Assembly (NCBI GenBank): GCA_033852175.1
Contig: JAWSUY010000027.1
Span: 1-64,000, forward strand
DNA: 64,000 nucleotides
Source: Agarilytica sp033852175
GTDB taxonomy: Bacteria; Pseudomonadota; Gammaproteobacteria; Pseudomonadales; Cellvibrionaceae
Reading direction: 5' to 3'
Each line of letters begins with the position of its first letter. The stretch's first letter is position 1. The notes below the pieces were generated by a model that was not told the origin of the DNA, did no database searches, and saw only the letters and a list, made by a program, of their open reading frames with translations. A program made the position numbers and the translations under genes. This document shows positions 9,006 to 18,228 of this stretch, one piece after another.

Positions 9006-10679
9006 CTAAACTTTAAATTTATCTGAAACGCTATTAACACCTTCAGCAAGAGTCTCTAGCGTCTCGAATTGTTTTTGCGACTCGCTCGAACCTCTTCCGA
9101 CCTCTTCTGCTAGCATCGCTATATTATTGACCGTTTCTGCAACATCATCAATAACGGCTGACTGCTCGGTCGCGGCAGTCGCTACCAATATATTCATATT
9201 GGCCAAGTTTTCAATAGTCGAAGAAGTTGAGCCAATGAGGTTGCGGATTTTACCCATAGCTTCAAGTGCCGCAGAACGTTTCACTGTTGACGCGGCCATG
9301 TCACCTTTGGTTTTTTCTGCACTCGAACTTAAGCGCGATAGAATAGTGGCGATCTCGACGGTCGATTCTTGTGAGCGTTTCGCAAGGTTTCTGACTTCAT
9401 CGGCAACAACAGCAAAGCCCCTTCCCTGCTCACCAGCCCTTGCGGCTTCAATCGCCGCATTCAAAGCCAGCAAGTTCGTTTGTTCTGAAATTCCCTGAAT
9501 CACACCTAAAACAGAGTTAATTGATTCCACATTATCTGAAAGTTCATCAATAGATTGTTTTACGCCCTCTAACAGCACGTTTAACTCATCCAGGCGATCA
9601 CTCGAAGTTTCCACCTGCCGTAAAACATCGCCAACCTCCTCAGTTGCACTTTCCGCCGACACTCTTGTTTCTTCGGCGTGTGATGCCATTTCGGACGAAG
9701 TCGAAGCCATCTCATCAATCGAGGCGGCAATATTGACCGTTTGCTGCTTTTGATCTTCGGAGGTGCGCGTCAGTGCTACCTGTCTTTCTGTGGCTTTTGT
9801 CGCCATTTCAATCAATGTGCTACCCGTAACCTTGAGAGATCGCACATCCGTCGCCATCGAGCCGAGGAACACATTAAAACTCTGCGCAATGTCATCCAGT
9901 AAGCTGATACTACTTCGATCGATAGTTTGCGTTAAGTCACCTTGTCCTTTAGCCAAGGCGCCGACTGACGTCGATAGGTTAGCCAAGCTCGAATAAATAC
10001 GGCGCGTAATGAATGTCACCAATAATGCAATCACCAATGCGACAATGCCCGTTATCATAAGGCCCTTAAGTAAATTGTGTGATTTACTATCGTCCAAGGT
10101 GTTATCGATGCCATCAAGAACAGGCCCTAAGCTATCGATATAAAATCCTGTGCCTAAAGTAAAGTCCCACTTTTCAATATAAATCGTATAGCTGTACTTA
10201 GGTTCTGCGACTTTCTTTCCGGGCTTAGGGAAGTAGTATGTATAAAAACCGCCGCCAGCCTTCGCAATTCTATCCATGTCACGAACAAGCAAATTACCTT
10301 TTTTGTCTTTTATATCCATATAGTTTGTGCCAATTCCTTTTCCTGACTTACCGAAAAGCAAACGGGTACCTTCGCCGTCCGAACCGTAAAGGTAACCAGC
10401 GCCATCGTCATATTCCAATTGCGAGAGCATTTCCAAAGCTTCAGCCATACCGGTCCTATCCGGCATATCAACATAGGGCTGGATCATACTGCGAGCCGAT
10501 TCGACCACCGTTACAAGGCGGGTCTTTTCAATATCAAGAATCGATTTTTCGACAGTTCCGGAAATACCTTTGCCAAGTGAATTTAGAACTTGGACATCGA
10601 TAAGACTTCCTAAAATCGCAATGAAAAGGAAAGGAGCGAACGCGATTGCGTATATTTGAAACTTCAGTGAACGTAACAT
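9006..10679 (-). CDS. Methyl-accepting chemotaxis protein with Cache domain
   Basis: Chemoreceptor of 557 residues. One N-terminal helix (about 8-28) is followed by a periplasmic single-Cache domain (about 35-195, with GYLYGSDGEGTRLLFG and FYTYYFPKPG), a second helix near 204-226, a HAMP segment and the cytoplasmic four-helix signalling domain. The highly conserved hairpin tip is ISEQTNLLALNAAIEAARAGEQGRGFAVVADEVRNLA. It would sense a small ligand and control CheA through CheW. It stands alone, convergent with zapA, so its ligand and partner kinase cannot be told from context. Confidence 0.9.
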   Translation of the reverse strand: MLRSLKFQIYAIAFAPFLFIAILGSLIDVQVLNSLGKGISGTVEKSILDIEKTRLVTVVESARSMIQPYVDMPDRTGMAEALEMLSQLEYDDGAGYLYGSDGEGTRLLFGKSGKGIGTNYMDIKDKKGNLLVRDMDRIAKAGGGFYTYYFPKPGKKVAEPKYSYTIYIEKWDFTLGTGFYIDSLGPVLDGIDNTLDDSKSHNLLKGLMITGIVALVIALLVTFITRRIYSSLANLSTSVGALAKGQGDLTQTIDRSSISLLDDIAQSFNVFLGSMATDVRSLKVTGSTLIEMATKATERQVALTRTSEDQKQQTVNIAASIDEMASTSSEMASHAEETRVSAESATEEVGDVLRQVETSSDRLDELNVLLEGVKQSIDELSDNVESINSVLGVIQGISEQTNLLALNAAIEAARAGEQGRGFAVVADEVRNLAKRSQESTVEIATILSRLSSSAEKTKGDMAASTVKRSAALEAMGKIRNLIGSTSSTIENLANMNILVATAATEQSAVIDDVAETVNNIAMLAEEVGRGSSESQKQFETLETLAEGVNSVSDKFKV

Positions 10680-10854
10680 TTATAGAAAGATTAGATTATA
10701 AACAGCAACATTGCGTAGCAATTCGTAAAAATAAACGTCGCTTTCCTTTATTTGTTCAAAAACCAAGCTACAATTAACTGCTAAAAGAACAAATAACAAC
10801 CAACCCTCCCCTCATATCTCTGTCCCCATATCTCTGTATAGAAACTCCCAAATA

Positions 10855-10889
10855 AAAACCTGAAGAATCTTATCGATCACTTCAGGTTT
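10855..10889 (-). terminator. Candidate rho-independent terminator
   Basis: Perfect 10-bp inverted repeat AAACCTGAAG (10856-10865) and CTTCAGGTTT (10880-10889) around a 14-nt loop. On the minus strand the stem runs into a TTTTTA tract. It sits about 100 bp past the stop of the secreted protease gene and could end its transcript. Confidence 0.5.
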
Positions 10890-10989
10890 ATGAGCTGTAT
10901 CGTTATGGGCAGTATTAACTTCCCACTAAATTAAACTAAGCCGTGACAGTCCATAACCCTAATACGACCTTAGTTATGGAAAAGACGAC

Positions 10990-12333
10990 CTACGGAATAG
11001 GAGGGCAAGTTCCACACGAAGCACTGTTCGCACAATCCGGACCTGCAGACACTATTTTAAGAGCAAAGGTGAACAATGGATTTGAAAGACCGTCTTCGTT
11101 CTCTTGACTGTTGCGATCGGGGTTATCATTCGCAAAGCCACTCGGGCACATCAACGTATTCGTACTTGAACTGTTACCAGAATTCGGATGCGGAAGATCC
11201 ATTGAATGCCCTAGCTCATGGGCCAAGTGATTAAAGTCAACGCCGGCATCCACATTGCCATCACTTGAAATAATTTTCGTATAAGACTCTCCACCCCAGA
11301 ACGATGCGCCACCGCCCCAGCTATTGTGCATACCGTTATCGCCTTCAACAAAAAACACTTCTACACAGTCGCTGTCATCAACCGTATCCATCAGGTCATA
11401 GGCCTCTGAAGTACTGAAGAAAAATAGCGAAGGATTGTGAATCGTTTTCCAATCACGCCACGTGAATAAAACATCCGCTTTCGCCCACTGGCTATTTGAT
11501 TTTGGCTGACCGAAGCCCAAACCAACACCCGTATAATCCCATGAAATTAGTGGCCAGTTCCAAACTAGGCGACTGAATCGTACAGGCTGAACACATAAGC
11601 GTTTAGCCACTTCGATTTGCCACCAAATAATATATTCCACTTCATATCGAGGGCGTAATTCAATCTCAACTTCATAGGCAAGTATCGCAGGGTCACCGTC
11701 CGCCTCAATACGAATTGTCGTCTGTGCTTGCGCAAATGCGCCCTTGTCGTTTTCTTCCAAAGCAAACGGTCTATCCAGCTTCATTCTAACAGCCATGCGG
11801 GATTTTTGACGCGGGGCTACCGTGCTATCAGCTTCGGAACTATCTTTTAAAATAGGCGCGTAATCACCCATATAGTTAGCCCCGATAAAACCTTCAACCT
11901 CACCTTCAATCGTGCCATTTGCGGCATCGTAACGAAACGATTGACTGTTTTTCGCAACGAAAGAAAGATTGCCGCGCCGTTCGTTACTTTCTCTGCCATA
12001 AGTTAAAGCGTCCTGAGCAACATCGAAAAGTACGATATTGAAAGCGCCGACATTAACGACGCCCTTCTTAATTTCCTCTTGTGACGCAGTAACATTGAAG
12101 CTGGAACGCCCCTTCACTTCCATTTTTTCACCATTCACAAGCAGAATAGCCGTTAACTCACTGTTACCCACCGCCTTAAAGGTTGACTCTTGTTTCTGCT
12201 TAACCACCTTAGCCGACACGAAAGGATCAACGGTTAGAAAGGTTGGTGTAGCCGACTTAGCAATTTGTGCATCAGCGACTTGCGAAAAAAGTGCCAAAGC
12301 ACCACCGTAGACGAAATATTTTATCGAGAACAT
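10990..12333 (-). CDS. Secreted metzincin-like zinc metallopeptidase
   Basis: Protein of 447 residues with a signal peptide (cleavage expected near ADA-QIAKS, about residue 22). The long N-terminal half (about 30-230) is not recognised. The C-terminal part carries HELGHSMDLPH at residues 372-382, an HExxHxxxxxH zinc site with the third His of metzincins, and a downstream Met-turn-like NTLMCPSG near 395. Asp replaces the Gly usually found two residues after the second zinc histidine's loop start. Cysteines CANSASCGTC end the protein. Likely an exported protease; its substrate is unknown. Monocistronic. Confidence 0.75.
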   Translation of the reverse strand: MFSIKYFVYGGALALFSQVADAQIAKSATPTFLTVDPFVSAKVVKQKQESTFKAVGNSELTAILLVNGEKMEVKGRSSFNVTASQEEIKKGVVNVGAFNIVLFDVAQDALTYGRESNERRGNLSFVAKNSQSFRYDAANGTIEGEVEGFIGANYMGDYAPILKDSSEADSTVAPRQKSRMAVRMKLDRPFALEENDKGAFAQAQTTIRIEADGDPAILAYEVEIELRPRYEVEYIIWWQIEVAKRLCVQPVRFSRLVWNWPLISWDYTGVGLGFGQPKSNSQWAKADVLFTWRDWKTIHNPSLFFFSTSEAYDLMDTVDDSDCVEVFFVEGDNGMHNSWGGGASFWGGESYTKIISSDGNVDAGVDFNHLAHELGHSMDLPHPNSGNSSSTNTLMCPSGFANDNPDRNSQENEDGLSNPLFTFALKIVSAGPDCANSASCGTCPPIP

Positions 12334-12675
12334 AATAATTTCCTTTTAACCAATTACAGGTTTAAAAGCCAGCCCCAAGACAAACCGAGATCATCTGGGT
12401 TTAAGGTCTGGCAACGGAAAGAATTGTAATGATCTGAAAAACAACCACCGTCAATTAGTTACGGAAACATTGTGATTTATTACAACAAGGAAAGGACCAA
12501 AAAAGAAATCAAAGCCCCAATAAATTTTCTTTAATGGCAAGACTGCAAATAATGGCGACATTTACGATTAAAACTCCGCCAAGGTGGTGAAATTCAAGCC
12601 TAACATTAGAATGGTGCGCCAGGGCTTACTGCAATACGGTTCCAAGTCCGCTGATGGAATTTGGAAGAAATTCAG
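12334..12675. other. Intergenic, no gene recognised
   Basis: 342 bp between the start of the protease gene and the end of recQ. It must hold the protease promoter and the recQ 3' end. No convincing hairpin terminator, repeat or small ORF was found. Confidence 0.5.
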
Positions 12676-14661
12676 TTATAAAACGGTGCCGTTTGAAAGA
12701 AGGGACTCCACACGCTGACGTATTTCCTCATACCGAAAGGACGCGCACGAGCCGAAACCAGCCAACTTCTTCACTCGATACCGGCTAAACAACGGCACAC
12801 TAATACCCGCAAGAAAACGGCAATAACTATCAATTGAAATATCTTTTTGGACCTTTTCCTTCATATGCCTTGTCAGACCGCTCAGTGAACTTGCCAGCTG
12901 ATCATCGGCGGGCCATTGCAACTGCTGCGAATACTGCAATTGAGCCACCTGCCCACGACACACAGTACAATGCCCACATTGCTCTGGCGATGCAGCATCG
13001 TCAAAATACATCGATAGATTTCGGCTTAGACAACGATCCAATTCAAAGAATCGCACCAAGGCGGCAATGCGCTGTATTTCTTTTTGTTCTTTTTCAACGA
13101 AATATTGATGCAGTGTTTGACCTAGAGACGAATTAGTCAGCGCAGCTTCATTGACACCAAATACTTCAGTCATTTTTTTAGTTTGTAATTCGATCAGATT
13201 TTTCTGATCCAAATATTCCAGCGCCGTTATCACTCGATCTCGTTCACATGCATGATTCTGATACAAATGATCAAAGTCCAAACTACCCCAAACCTTTTTA
13301 AAACGGGTTTCGGAAAATACCGTATTGAGAAAGGTTTGGCGCTCGCCCTGGAACTGGGACAAGACCTGCTCTCTCGGCTTAATAAATTTATACTGAAAGT
13401 CCGCAAAATAGGAATATTTTGGTTGGATAACCCCCAACAACTCCAATTGAACTAATAGAGTTTTAAGAGGCAACTGCCGAATATTGCTCGCATTCGACAA
13501 GCTGGCTATCTGCACCTCCCATTGACCACCCGACGATTCACTGCGAATGTTCTGTAAGATATGCTCTAAGCCTTCTAACTCTGGCGTATCGCCATACACA
13601 AAGTTTTCAAGTGTATTAATGGTATCCAGATTCGCCAAGGTCATACAACGAGAAGGCTGTCCGTCCCGCCCTGCGCGTCCAATTTCTTGGCTGTAATTTT
13701 CAATCGACTTCGGTAAATCGTAATGAATAACAAAACGGATATCCGATTTATCAATCCCCATACCAAAAGCAATAGTCGCCACAACAACCTGGACTTGCCC
13801 AGCCATAAACGCTGACTGAATTCCTTGCCGCTTTTCATTCTCCAAACCTGCGTGATAGGCCTGGGCGTTCACTTGATTACGGCTGAGAAAATTGGCTACC
13901 TCTTCCGCCGAATGTTGCAAGGTGACATAAACAATACCCGGGCCATTTTCCTGCTGTATTAATGCAAGAAGCTGTGCGTCTTTATTAGCAGACGCTACAG
14001 GGAAAACCGACAAGTCTAAATTACGGCGGTAGAATCCCGTTGTCACAATATGCTCGTTGCTAATAGCAAACCGCTGCGCCATATCCCTTTTAACTTTTTT
14101 GGTTGCCGTCGCCGTTAGCAGCAATGCCAAAGGAATATTTAATTGTTCCCGATAGCTCGGTAACTTTAAGTAATCGGGCCGGAAGTTGTGGCCCCACTCG
14201 GAAATACAATGCGCCTCGTCAACGACTAACATTGAAACTTGAACAGACTGAATAAACTGACGAAAGCGTTCGTTTTTAAAGCGTTCGACCGACACCATCA
14301 GGATTTTTATTTTCCCCGAGCGGACATCTGCCATAACATTGCGGTGCTGGTCAGGAGTCAACGTCGAGTCAATGCTCGCCGCAGCAATGCCTTTATCCGC
14401 TAGAAAATCCAACTGATCTTTCATCAACGCCAATAACGGTGAAACTACCAACGTAAGATGTGGCAAAAGCAGAGCTGAAAGCTGATAACACAAAGATTTC
14501 CCCGACCCCGTAGGAAAAATCGCCAAAGACGAATCACCGTTTAACAATTGACGAATGGTTTGCTCTTGCCCACCTCTAAACTGATCGAAACCAAAAACCT
14601 GCTTCAACGTTTCAATGGGGTCAGACTCGATTGAAACGGGTTTAATCGGGGTATTAGTCAT
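12676..14661 (-). CDS. recQ: RecQ-family ATP-dependent DNA helicase
   Basis: A 661-residue 3'-5' helicase. Visible are Walker A FPTGSGKSLCYQLSA, the DEAH box VVDEAHCISEWGHNFRPDY, LLTATAT, and motif VI HYDLPKSIENYSQEIGRAGRDG, followed by an RQC zinc site (CLSRN...CGHCTVCRG). No HRDC domain is evident at the C-terminus. An open frame extends to 14838, but ATG 14661 is preferred: it overlaps the upstream gene's stop and starts close to the helicase domain (LKQVFGFDQFRGGQEQTI). Residues about 9-17 (SIESDPIET) are encoded by a REP element at 14611-14635, an unusual N-terminal insertion. Confidence 0.9.
   Translation of the reverse strand: MTNTPIKPVSIESDPIETLKQVFGFDQFRGGQEQTIRQLLNGDSSLAIFPTGSGKSLCYQLSALLLPHLTLVVSPLLALMKDQLDFLADKGIAAASIDSTLTPDQHRNVMADVRSGKIKILMVSVERFKNERFRQFIQSVQVSMLVVDEAHCISEWGHNFRPDYLKLPSYREQLNIPLALLLTATATKKVKRDMAQRFAISNEHIVTTGFYRRNLDLSVFPVASANKDAQLLALIQQENGPGIVYVTLQHSAEEVANFLSRNQVNAQAYHAGLENEKRQGIQSAFMAGQVQVVVATIAFGMGIDKSDIRFVIHYDLPKSIENYSQEIGRAGRDGQPSRCMTLANLDTINTLENFVYGDTPELEGLEHILQNIRSESSGGQWEVQIASLSNASNIRQLPLKTLLVQLELLGVIQPKYSYFADFQYKFIKPREQVLSQFQGERQTFLNTVFSETRFKKVWGSLDFDHLYQNHACERDRVITALEYLDQKNLIELQTKKMTEVFGVNEAALTNSSLGQTLHQYFVEKEQKEIQRIAALVRFFELDRCLSRNLSMYFDDAASPEQCGHCTVCRGQVAQLQYSQQLQWPADDQLASSLSGLTRHMKEKVQKDISIDSYCRFLAGISVPLFSRYRVKKLAGFGSCASFRYEEIRQRVESLLSNGTVL
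14611..14635. repeat. REP element inside recQ 5' coding region
   Basis: A full copy of the 25-bp REP (arms TTCAAT and ATTGAA around GGGGTCAGACTCG), in frame with recQ. Confidence 0.85.
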
Positions 14662-15172
14662 TGGAATCACTTTTGTTTTGAGCCGGTTTATTGTCGAGGG
14701 CGCCTGAAGTCTTTGAACTGGGCGTCTTTGAACCGAGAGCCTTTGAACCGCCCAAGCCCTCCTCCGTTGAAGAGCGTAAAACTTGGTTCTTTTCTTTATC
14801 TGAGAGTTCGCCATAGGCGCGGGGATAAGGCCAACCATAACCCCAACGAAATGTCGTGGGTAAAAACGGCGTCCCGCCGACTCTAACGCCCGTTAACATC
14901 AAAATACTCACAACCTCTTCACCAAGCTGAGCAACACATTCTTGGAGGTCGACATCAGCTTTTAAGCGTTGGCTATAACTCCCACCCTTCCAATACGCGC
15001 GATCATGCGTCGTACAACATGAGAGCCACAATTCATTTTGTGCAATAGTCCCATCCGGAAACGAGCTGCAACCATCACTGGCAAAAGGCAGAAGAGACTG
15101 TTCGCTGAAAACTTGCGCAGAGAAAAGAAAGACAAGACTTATCAATAGACGGGAGAAACTAAACGAGCACAT
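14654..15172 (-). CDS. Secreted PLA2-like CCxxHD protein
   Basis: Exported protein of about 172 residues. After a signal sequence (SFSRLLISLVFLFSAQVFS) comes DGCSSFPDGT, then CCTTHDRAYWKGG, which resembles the CCxxHDxxY calcium/active-site helix of the phospholipase A2 fold, then VRVGGTPFLPTTFRWGYGWPYPRAY. This combination occurs in a family of small gammaproteobacterial exported proteins of unknown function; enzymatic activity is inferred only. The Ser/Lys-rich tail is low complexity. ATG 15172 lies 5 nt after the upstream stop and starts just before the signal peptide; the frame is open to 15235. Its stop overlaps the recQ start. Confidence 0.65.
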   Translation of the reverse strand: MCSFSFSRLLISLVFLFSAQVFSEQSLLPFASDGCSSFPDGTIAQNELWLSCCTTHDRAYWKGGSYSQRLKADVDLQECVAQLGEEVVSILMLTGVRVGGTPFLPTTFRWGYGWPYPRAYGELSDKEKNQVLRSSTEEGLGGSKALGSKTPSSKTSGALDNKPAQNKSDSND

Positions 15173-15176
15173 AGGC

Positions 15177-15830
15177 TTACGACTCAAGAATAAGTTCATA
15201 CAAAAGTTGACCACTGCCAGCATACTTCTTTTCAAATAAAGTCATCGGATCATCCATCGTAAAAGAATGCACTTCCGACGTATTCTGTGTAAGCAATTCC
15301 CAGGCCTCGTTAAACTCATCGAGGTAAGTCTTCCAATTACTGCGTAAAATTGTTGTCGTTGCCAGCGGTTTCAAATAAGGGAACGCAGGATGCCCATGCC
15401 AGCGTCGTTTCAAATGAACAGACTTCGGCCAAGGGTTTGGGTATAAAATATGGTGACTAACAAAATGAAGTTCGTGGTCAAGACAAAGCCGCCAAATATC
15501 CTCACAGTTCGCCTGAAGCATAATGCAATTTTCAGGTGCCGCTCCAGCCTTCTTTTCTAGGCGATGTCCAGATTGATCGACCCCGACAATAAGATGATCG
15601 GAGTAACGCTCAGCCAAAATATAAGAACTCATGCCCGTTCCGCAGCATGAATCCATGATCAAACCCGCGTAATCATTGGCATCTATTTTCGCCCTAAGTT
15701 GATCAAACGCTTCCACATTATGGGCTTGGTAAGGTTTTCGGTATTTCGTGTCGATATGCTTGTTGACGATATCGTGTAAGCGATCGTGAACACCAGACTG
15801 ATTAGAATCGACAGATTTTGAATTGTACAT
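15177..15830 (-). CDS. TrmB-like tRNA (guanine-N7) methyltransferase homologue
   Basis: SAM-dependent methyltransferase of 217 residues. Motif I is LIMDSCCGTGMSSYIL, and the TrmB-type motif is ILYPNPWPKSVHLKRRW, close to the FPDPWPKxRHxKRR of genuine TrmB. Canonical TrmB makes m7G46 in tRNA. Differences such as Asn for Asp in YPNPWPK make this more likely a TrmB paralogue, so target specificity is uncertain. First gene of a three-gene minus-strand operon with the PLA2-like gene and recQ. Confidence 0.7.
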   Translation of the reverse strand: MYNSKSVDSNQSGVHDRLHDIVNKHIDTKYRKPYQAHNVEAFDQLRAKIDANDYAGLIMDSCCGTGMSSYILAERYSDHLIVGVDQSGHRLEKKAGAAPENCIMLQANCEDIWRLCLDHELHFVSHHILYPNPWPKSVHLKRRWHGHPAFPYLKPLATTTILRSNWKTYLDEFNEAWELLTQNTSEVHSFTMDDPMTLFEKKYAGSGQLLYELILES

Positions 15831-15868
15831 GAACGTTTTCTATAGATTCCGTTTCAGAAATTGGAAAA

Positions 15869-15964
15869 GGGCCCGACTCGATTAAAATCAAGTATGACCC
15901 CAACTAACAGAATTTTCACTCTTCAATCGAGGCCCATTCAAAAATCAGCCTGACCCCATCGAAA
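15869..15964. repeat. Decayed REP cluster
   Basis: Three degenerate REP half-sites: CCCGACTCGATT near 15871, TTCAATCGAGGCCCATT near 15922 and CAGCCTGACCCCATCGAAA near 15946. They fill the gap between the TonB-receptor gene end and the TrmB-like gene. Confidence 0.6.
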
Positions 15965-15977
15965 ATTTGGCGAAAAC

Positions 15978-18062
15978 CTAAAATCGCATCCTAAACGTTA
16001 TCGCCGGGATAATACCAAACGATACAGAATCTTCTGTCTGAACACGATCATCTGCACTATCCACTTTGTCGTAGTCTAAGGTACGATCTTCCACATTGTG
16101 CTGATTGAGCGCATTAACGATATCCAAGATCACGGCACTGTCCCACTTATGAATCATAAAATCCCATTTAAAGCGAATATCTAAACGGCTATAGATTGGC
16201 AAGCGGTCTGAATACGGTTCGTCGTATACAGGGATGACACTGTCTTCAAAAAACGGATTGTCTTGCACGCCAATAATCGGTGTATATGCCCCACCAGAAC
16301 GAACACTCCAGCGCCAGCCTATGTTAAACATTTCGTTCCACTGATAATTGGTGACCCAGTTAAAAATTAAAGGCGTATCCAAATGGTAATCAATTGATTG
16401 ATCGGTACGTAAATTTTTACGCTTACTTTCGGCGTAACTTAACGCAATCCAGCCATACCAGCGGTCGGTGAGTTCTTTATTAATAAAGAACTCTATACCA
16501 TTCGCGGTTCCGTCAACGTCGTTGGAATACAATAACGCCGCATCCGCATCGTCAGCACTTAAACCCAAAGGCAACTGACTTAGCTTTTTATGGTAGATCT
16601 CTGCCGTCCAGCTCCAGCCATTATCGAGCAACTGCTCAACGCCGAAAGTCGAGTGCGTTGAACGTGGGGATTTTAAATCCGGGTTACCTCTCATAGGGAG
16701 AATCTGCGCGACATTGGGAAAGCGGTTATATTTTCCGTGCTTTGCAAACACGCTCCAGCTGTCATTAACCGACCAATGTGCCGAAATTCGCGGATGAACA
16801 AAGCTTTCATCCGTGTAGTCATTTTCTTGCCACTGCACGCCAACATCAAACGTCAAAGCATCGCTAACACGCCATGTTTCATTTAAAAATAACGACCGCT
16901 CATCCGATTCAATTGTAGGGCTATCAGAAATTCGTCTCACTCGATTCAGTAAGCAATCGGCTTCAAATTCTGTACAGATAAAAAATACTTGATCATAGCG
17001 AATATCGTACTTTTGTTTTGCAAAAAGGCCACCTATTGTGACTTCGTGCGAATCACCAAAATTGTAGGCATAACGACCGCGAAGCGTTTCTTGCGTTAAT
17101 TTATAATTAAAGAAAAAGTCATCGCCCCAATCGAGATCGTATTCTGTTACATGATGACCAAGGCCAAGTTTTGCAGAGCTGTTGTCGCCGTCAAAACGCC
17201 ACACCAAACTCTGACCATTGTAGATATCTTCAATTTTCGAATCGCCTACAAAATCAGGGTTGCTGCGCACAAAATCTGATTCTCGCGTGAGCTCTGCAGC
17301 AGCCAAGTCCGTTGCACCACTGGCCAAGAACTGAATACTGTGTTCATCGTTCAACTCATAAACATACTTAAGCTGGTAGTCACCTTCTTGGGGTGCATCC
17401 TGAATAATAATACCGTCCTCCTCTTCACCTTCAGGAATGAAAAGATGAATAAGGCTTTGTCTATACGACAGATAAAAGGCTGATTTTTCGGTAACAGCGC
17501 CTTCTACAAACAGGCCCGAACGCAGCATACTGAGATCGATGACACCTCCCAGTTTCTGATTCTTTGGGTCGCGCAGACCAATATCAAAAACCGCACCCGT
17601 CACATCCGAATATTCTGGACCAAAACCAGCAGAGTACAACTGGAAATCTTGCAGGATGAATTCACTAAAAACGGAACCCAAAAACGTATGAAAGACGTAA
17701 CCTGAAGGCATGAAATCCGTGTAGTAACGGTTATCTTCAGGGGAAGAGCCTCGTACAGCGGGCTTGCCGCCATCATTTACGACACCCGGCAAACTGAACA
17801 CAGCGGCTATTGGGTCACCTAAGGCACCCGGCATATCGACAAGCTTCTGCGCATCTTCCGTGATGATATTGAAGTTACCCCGGCGACTGCCCATGACAAT
17901 CACTTCTTCTACTTTGTCACCCTTCGTTGCCTCGCTAGCTTCTGAAGAGCTATTCGATTGAGCGGCAGGGTCTTGACCCTCCTGAGCATGAGACAGCCCG
18001 CTGGCGGCTGAGATAGCGACTGAATAGAGCAATGAGGCCAACGGCCCGGTAGGGAACTTCAT
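15978..18062 (-). CDS. TonB-dependent outer-membrane receptor
   Basis: Protein of 694 residues with a signal peptide (to about SHA-QEG, residue 27), a TonB-box-like stretch EEVIVMGSR near residue 53, a plug domain (VRGSSPEDNRYYTDFMPSGYVFHTFLGS) and a long beta-barrel ending in the aromatic C-terminal strand AITFRMRF used for BAM recognition. It imports an unidentified substrate with TonB energy. No adjacent SusD, siderophore or regulator gene indicates the ligand. Confidence 0.88.
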   Translation of the reverse strand: MKFPTGPLASLLYSVAISAASGLSHAQEGQDPAAQSNSSSEASEATKGDKVEEVIVMGSRRGNFNIITEDAQKLVDMPGALGDPIAAVFSLPGVVNDGGKPAVRGSSPEDNRYYTDFMPSGYVFHTFLGSVFSEFILQDFQLYSAGFGPEYSDVTGAVFDIGLRDPKNQKLGGVIDLSMLRSGLFVEGAVTEKSAFYLSYRQSLIHLFIPEGEEEDGIIIQDAPQEGDYQLKYVYELNDEHSIQFLASGATDLAAAELTRESDFVRSNPDFVGDSKIEDIYNGQSLVWRFDGDNSSAKLGLGHHVTEYDLDWGDDFFFNYKLTQETLRGRYAYNFGDSHEVTIGGLFAKQKYDIRYDQVFFICTEFEADCLLNRVRRISDSPTIESDERSLFLNETWRVSDALTFDVGVQWQENDYTDESFVHPRISAHWSVNDSWSVFAKHGKYNRFPNVAQILPMRGNPDLKSPRSTHSTFGVEQLLDNGWSWTAEIYHKKLSQLPLGLSADDADAALLYSNDVDGTANGIEFFINKELTDRWYGWIALSYAESKRKNLRTDQSIDYHLDTPLIFNWVTNYQWNEMFNIGWRWSVRSGGAYTPIIGVQDNPFFEDSVIPVYDEPYSDRLPIYSRLDIRFKWDFMIHKWDSAVILDIVNALNQHNVEDRTLDYDKVDSADDRVQTEDSVSFGIIPAITFRMRF

Positions 18063-18171
18063 CGTATGTCCTTCCTTTTACACTGAATGACGGTAAGTCG
18101 TCCTTGTGCAGAGGTGTTGAGTGAGTGGTGCTTACATATAAGGAGAGCATTCTAACGGAGGGGGGGAGGAT

Positions 18172-18185
18172 TTCAATGGGGTCAG
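18172..18185. repeat. REP half-site
   Basis: TTCAATGGGGTCAG, the left half of the REP consensus; the right half is lost. Confidence 0.5.
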
Positions 18186-18228
18186 TAATAAGTCAGATTT
18201 TATTAATCCGCATTGTATTTTCCCCGCT

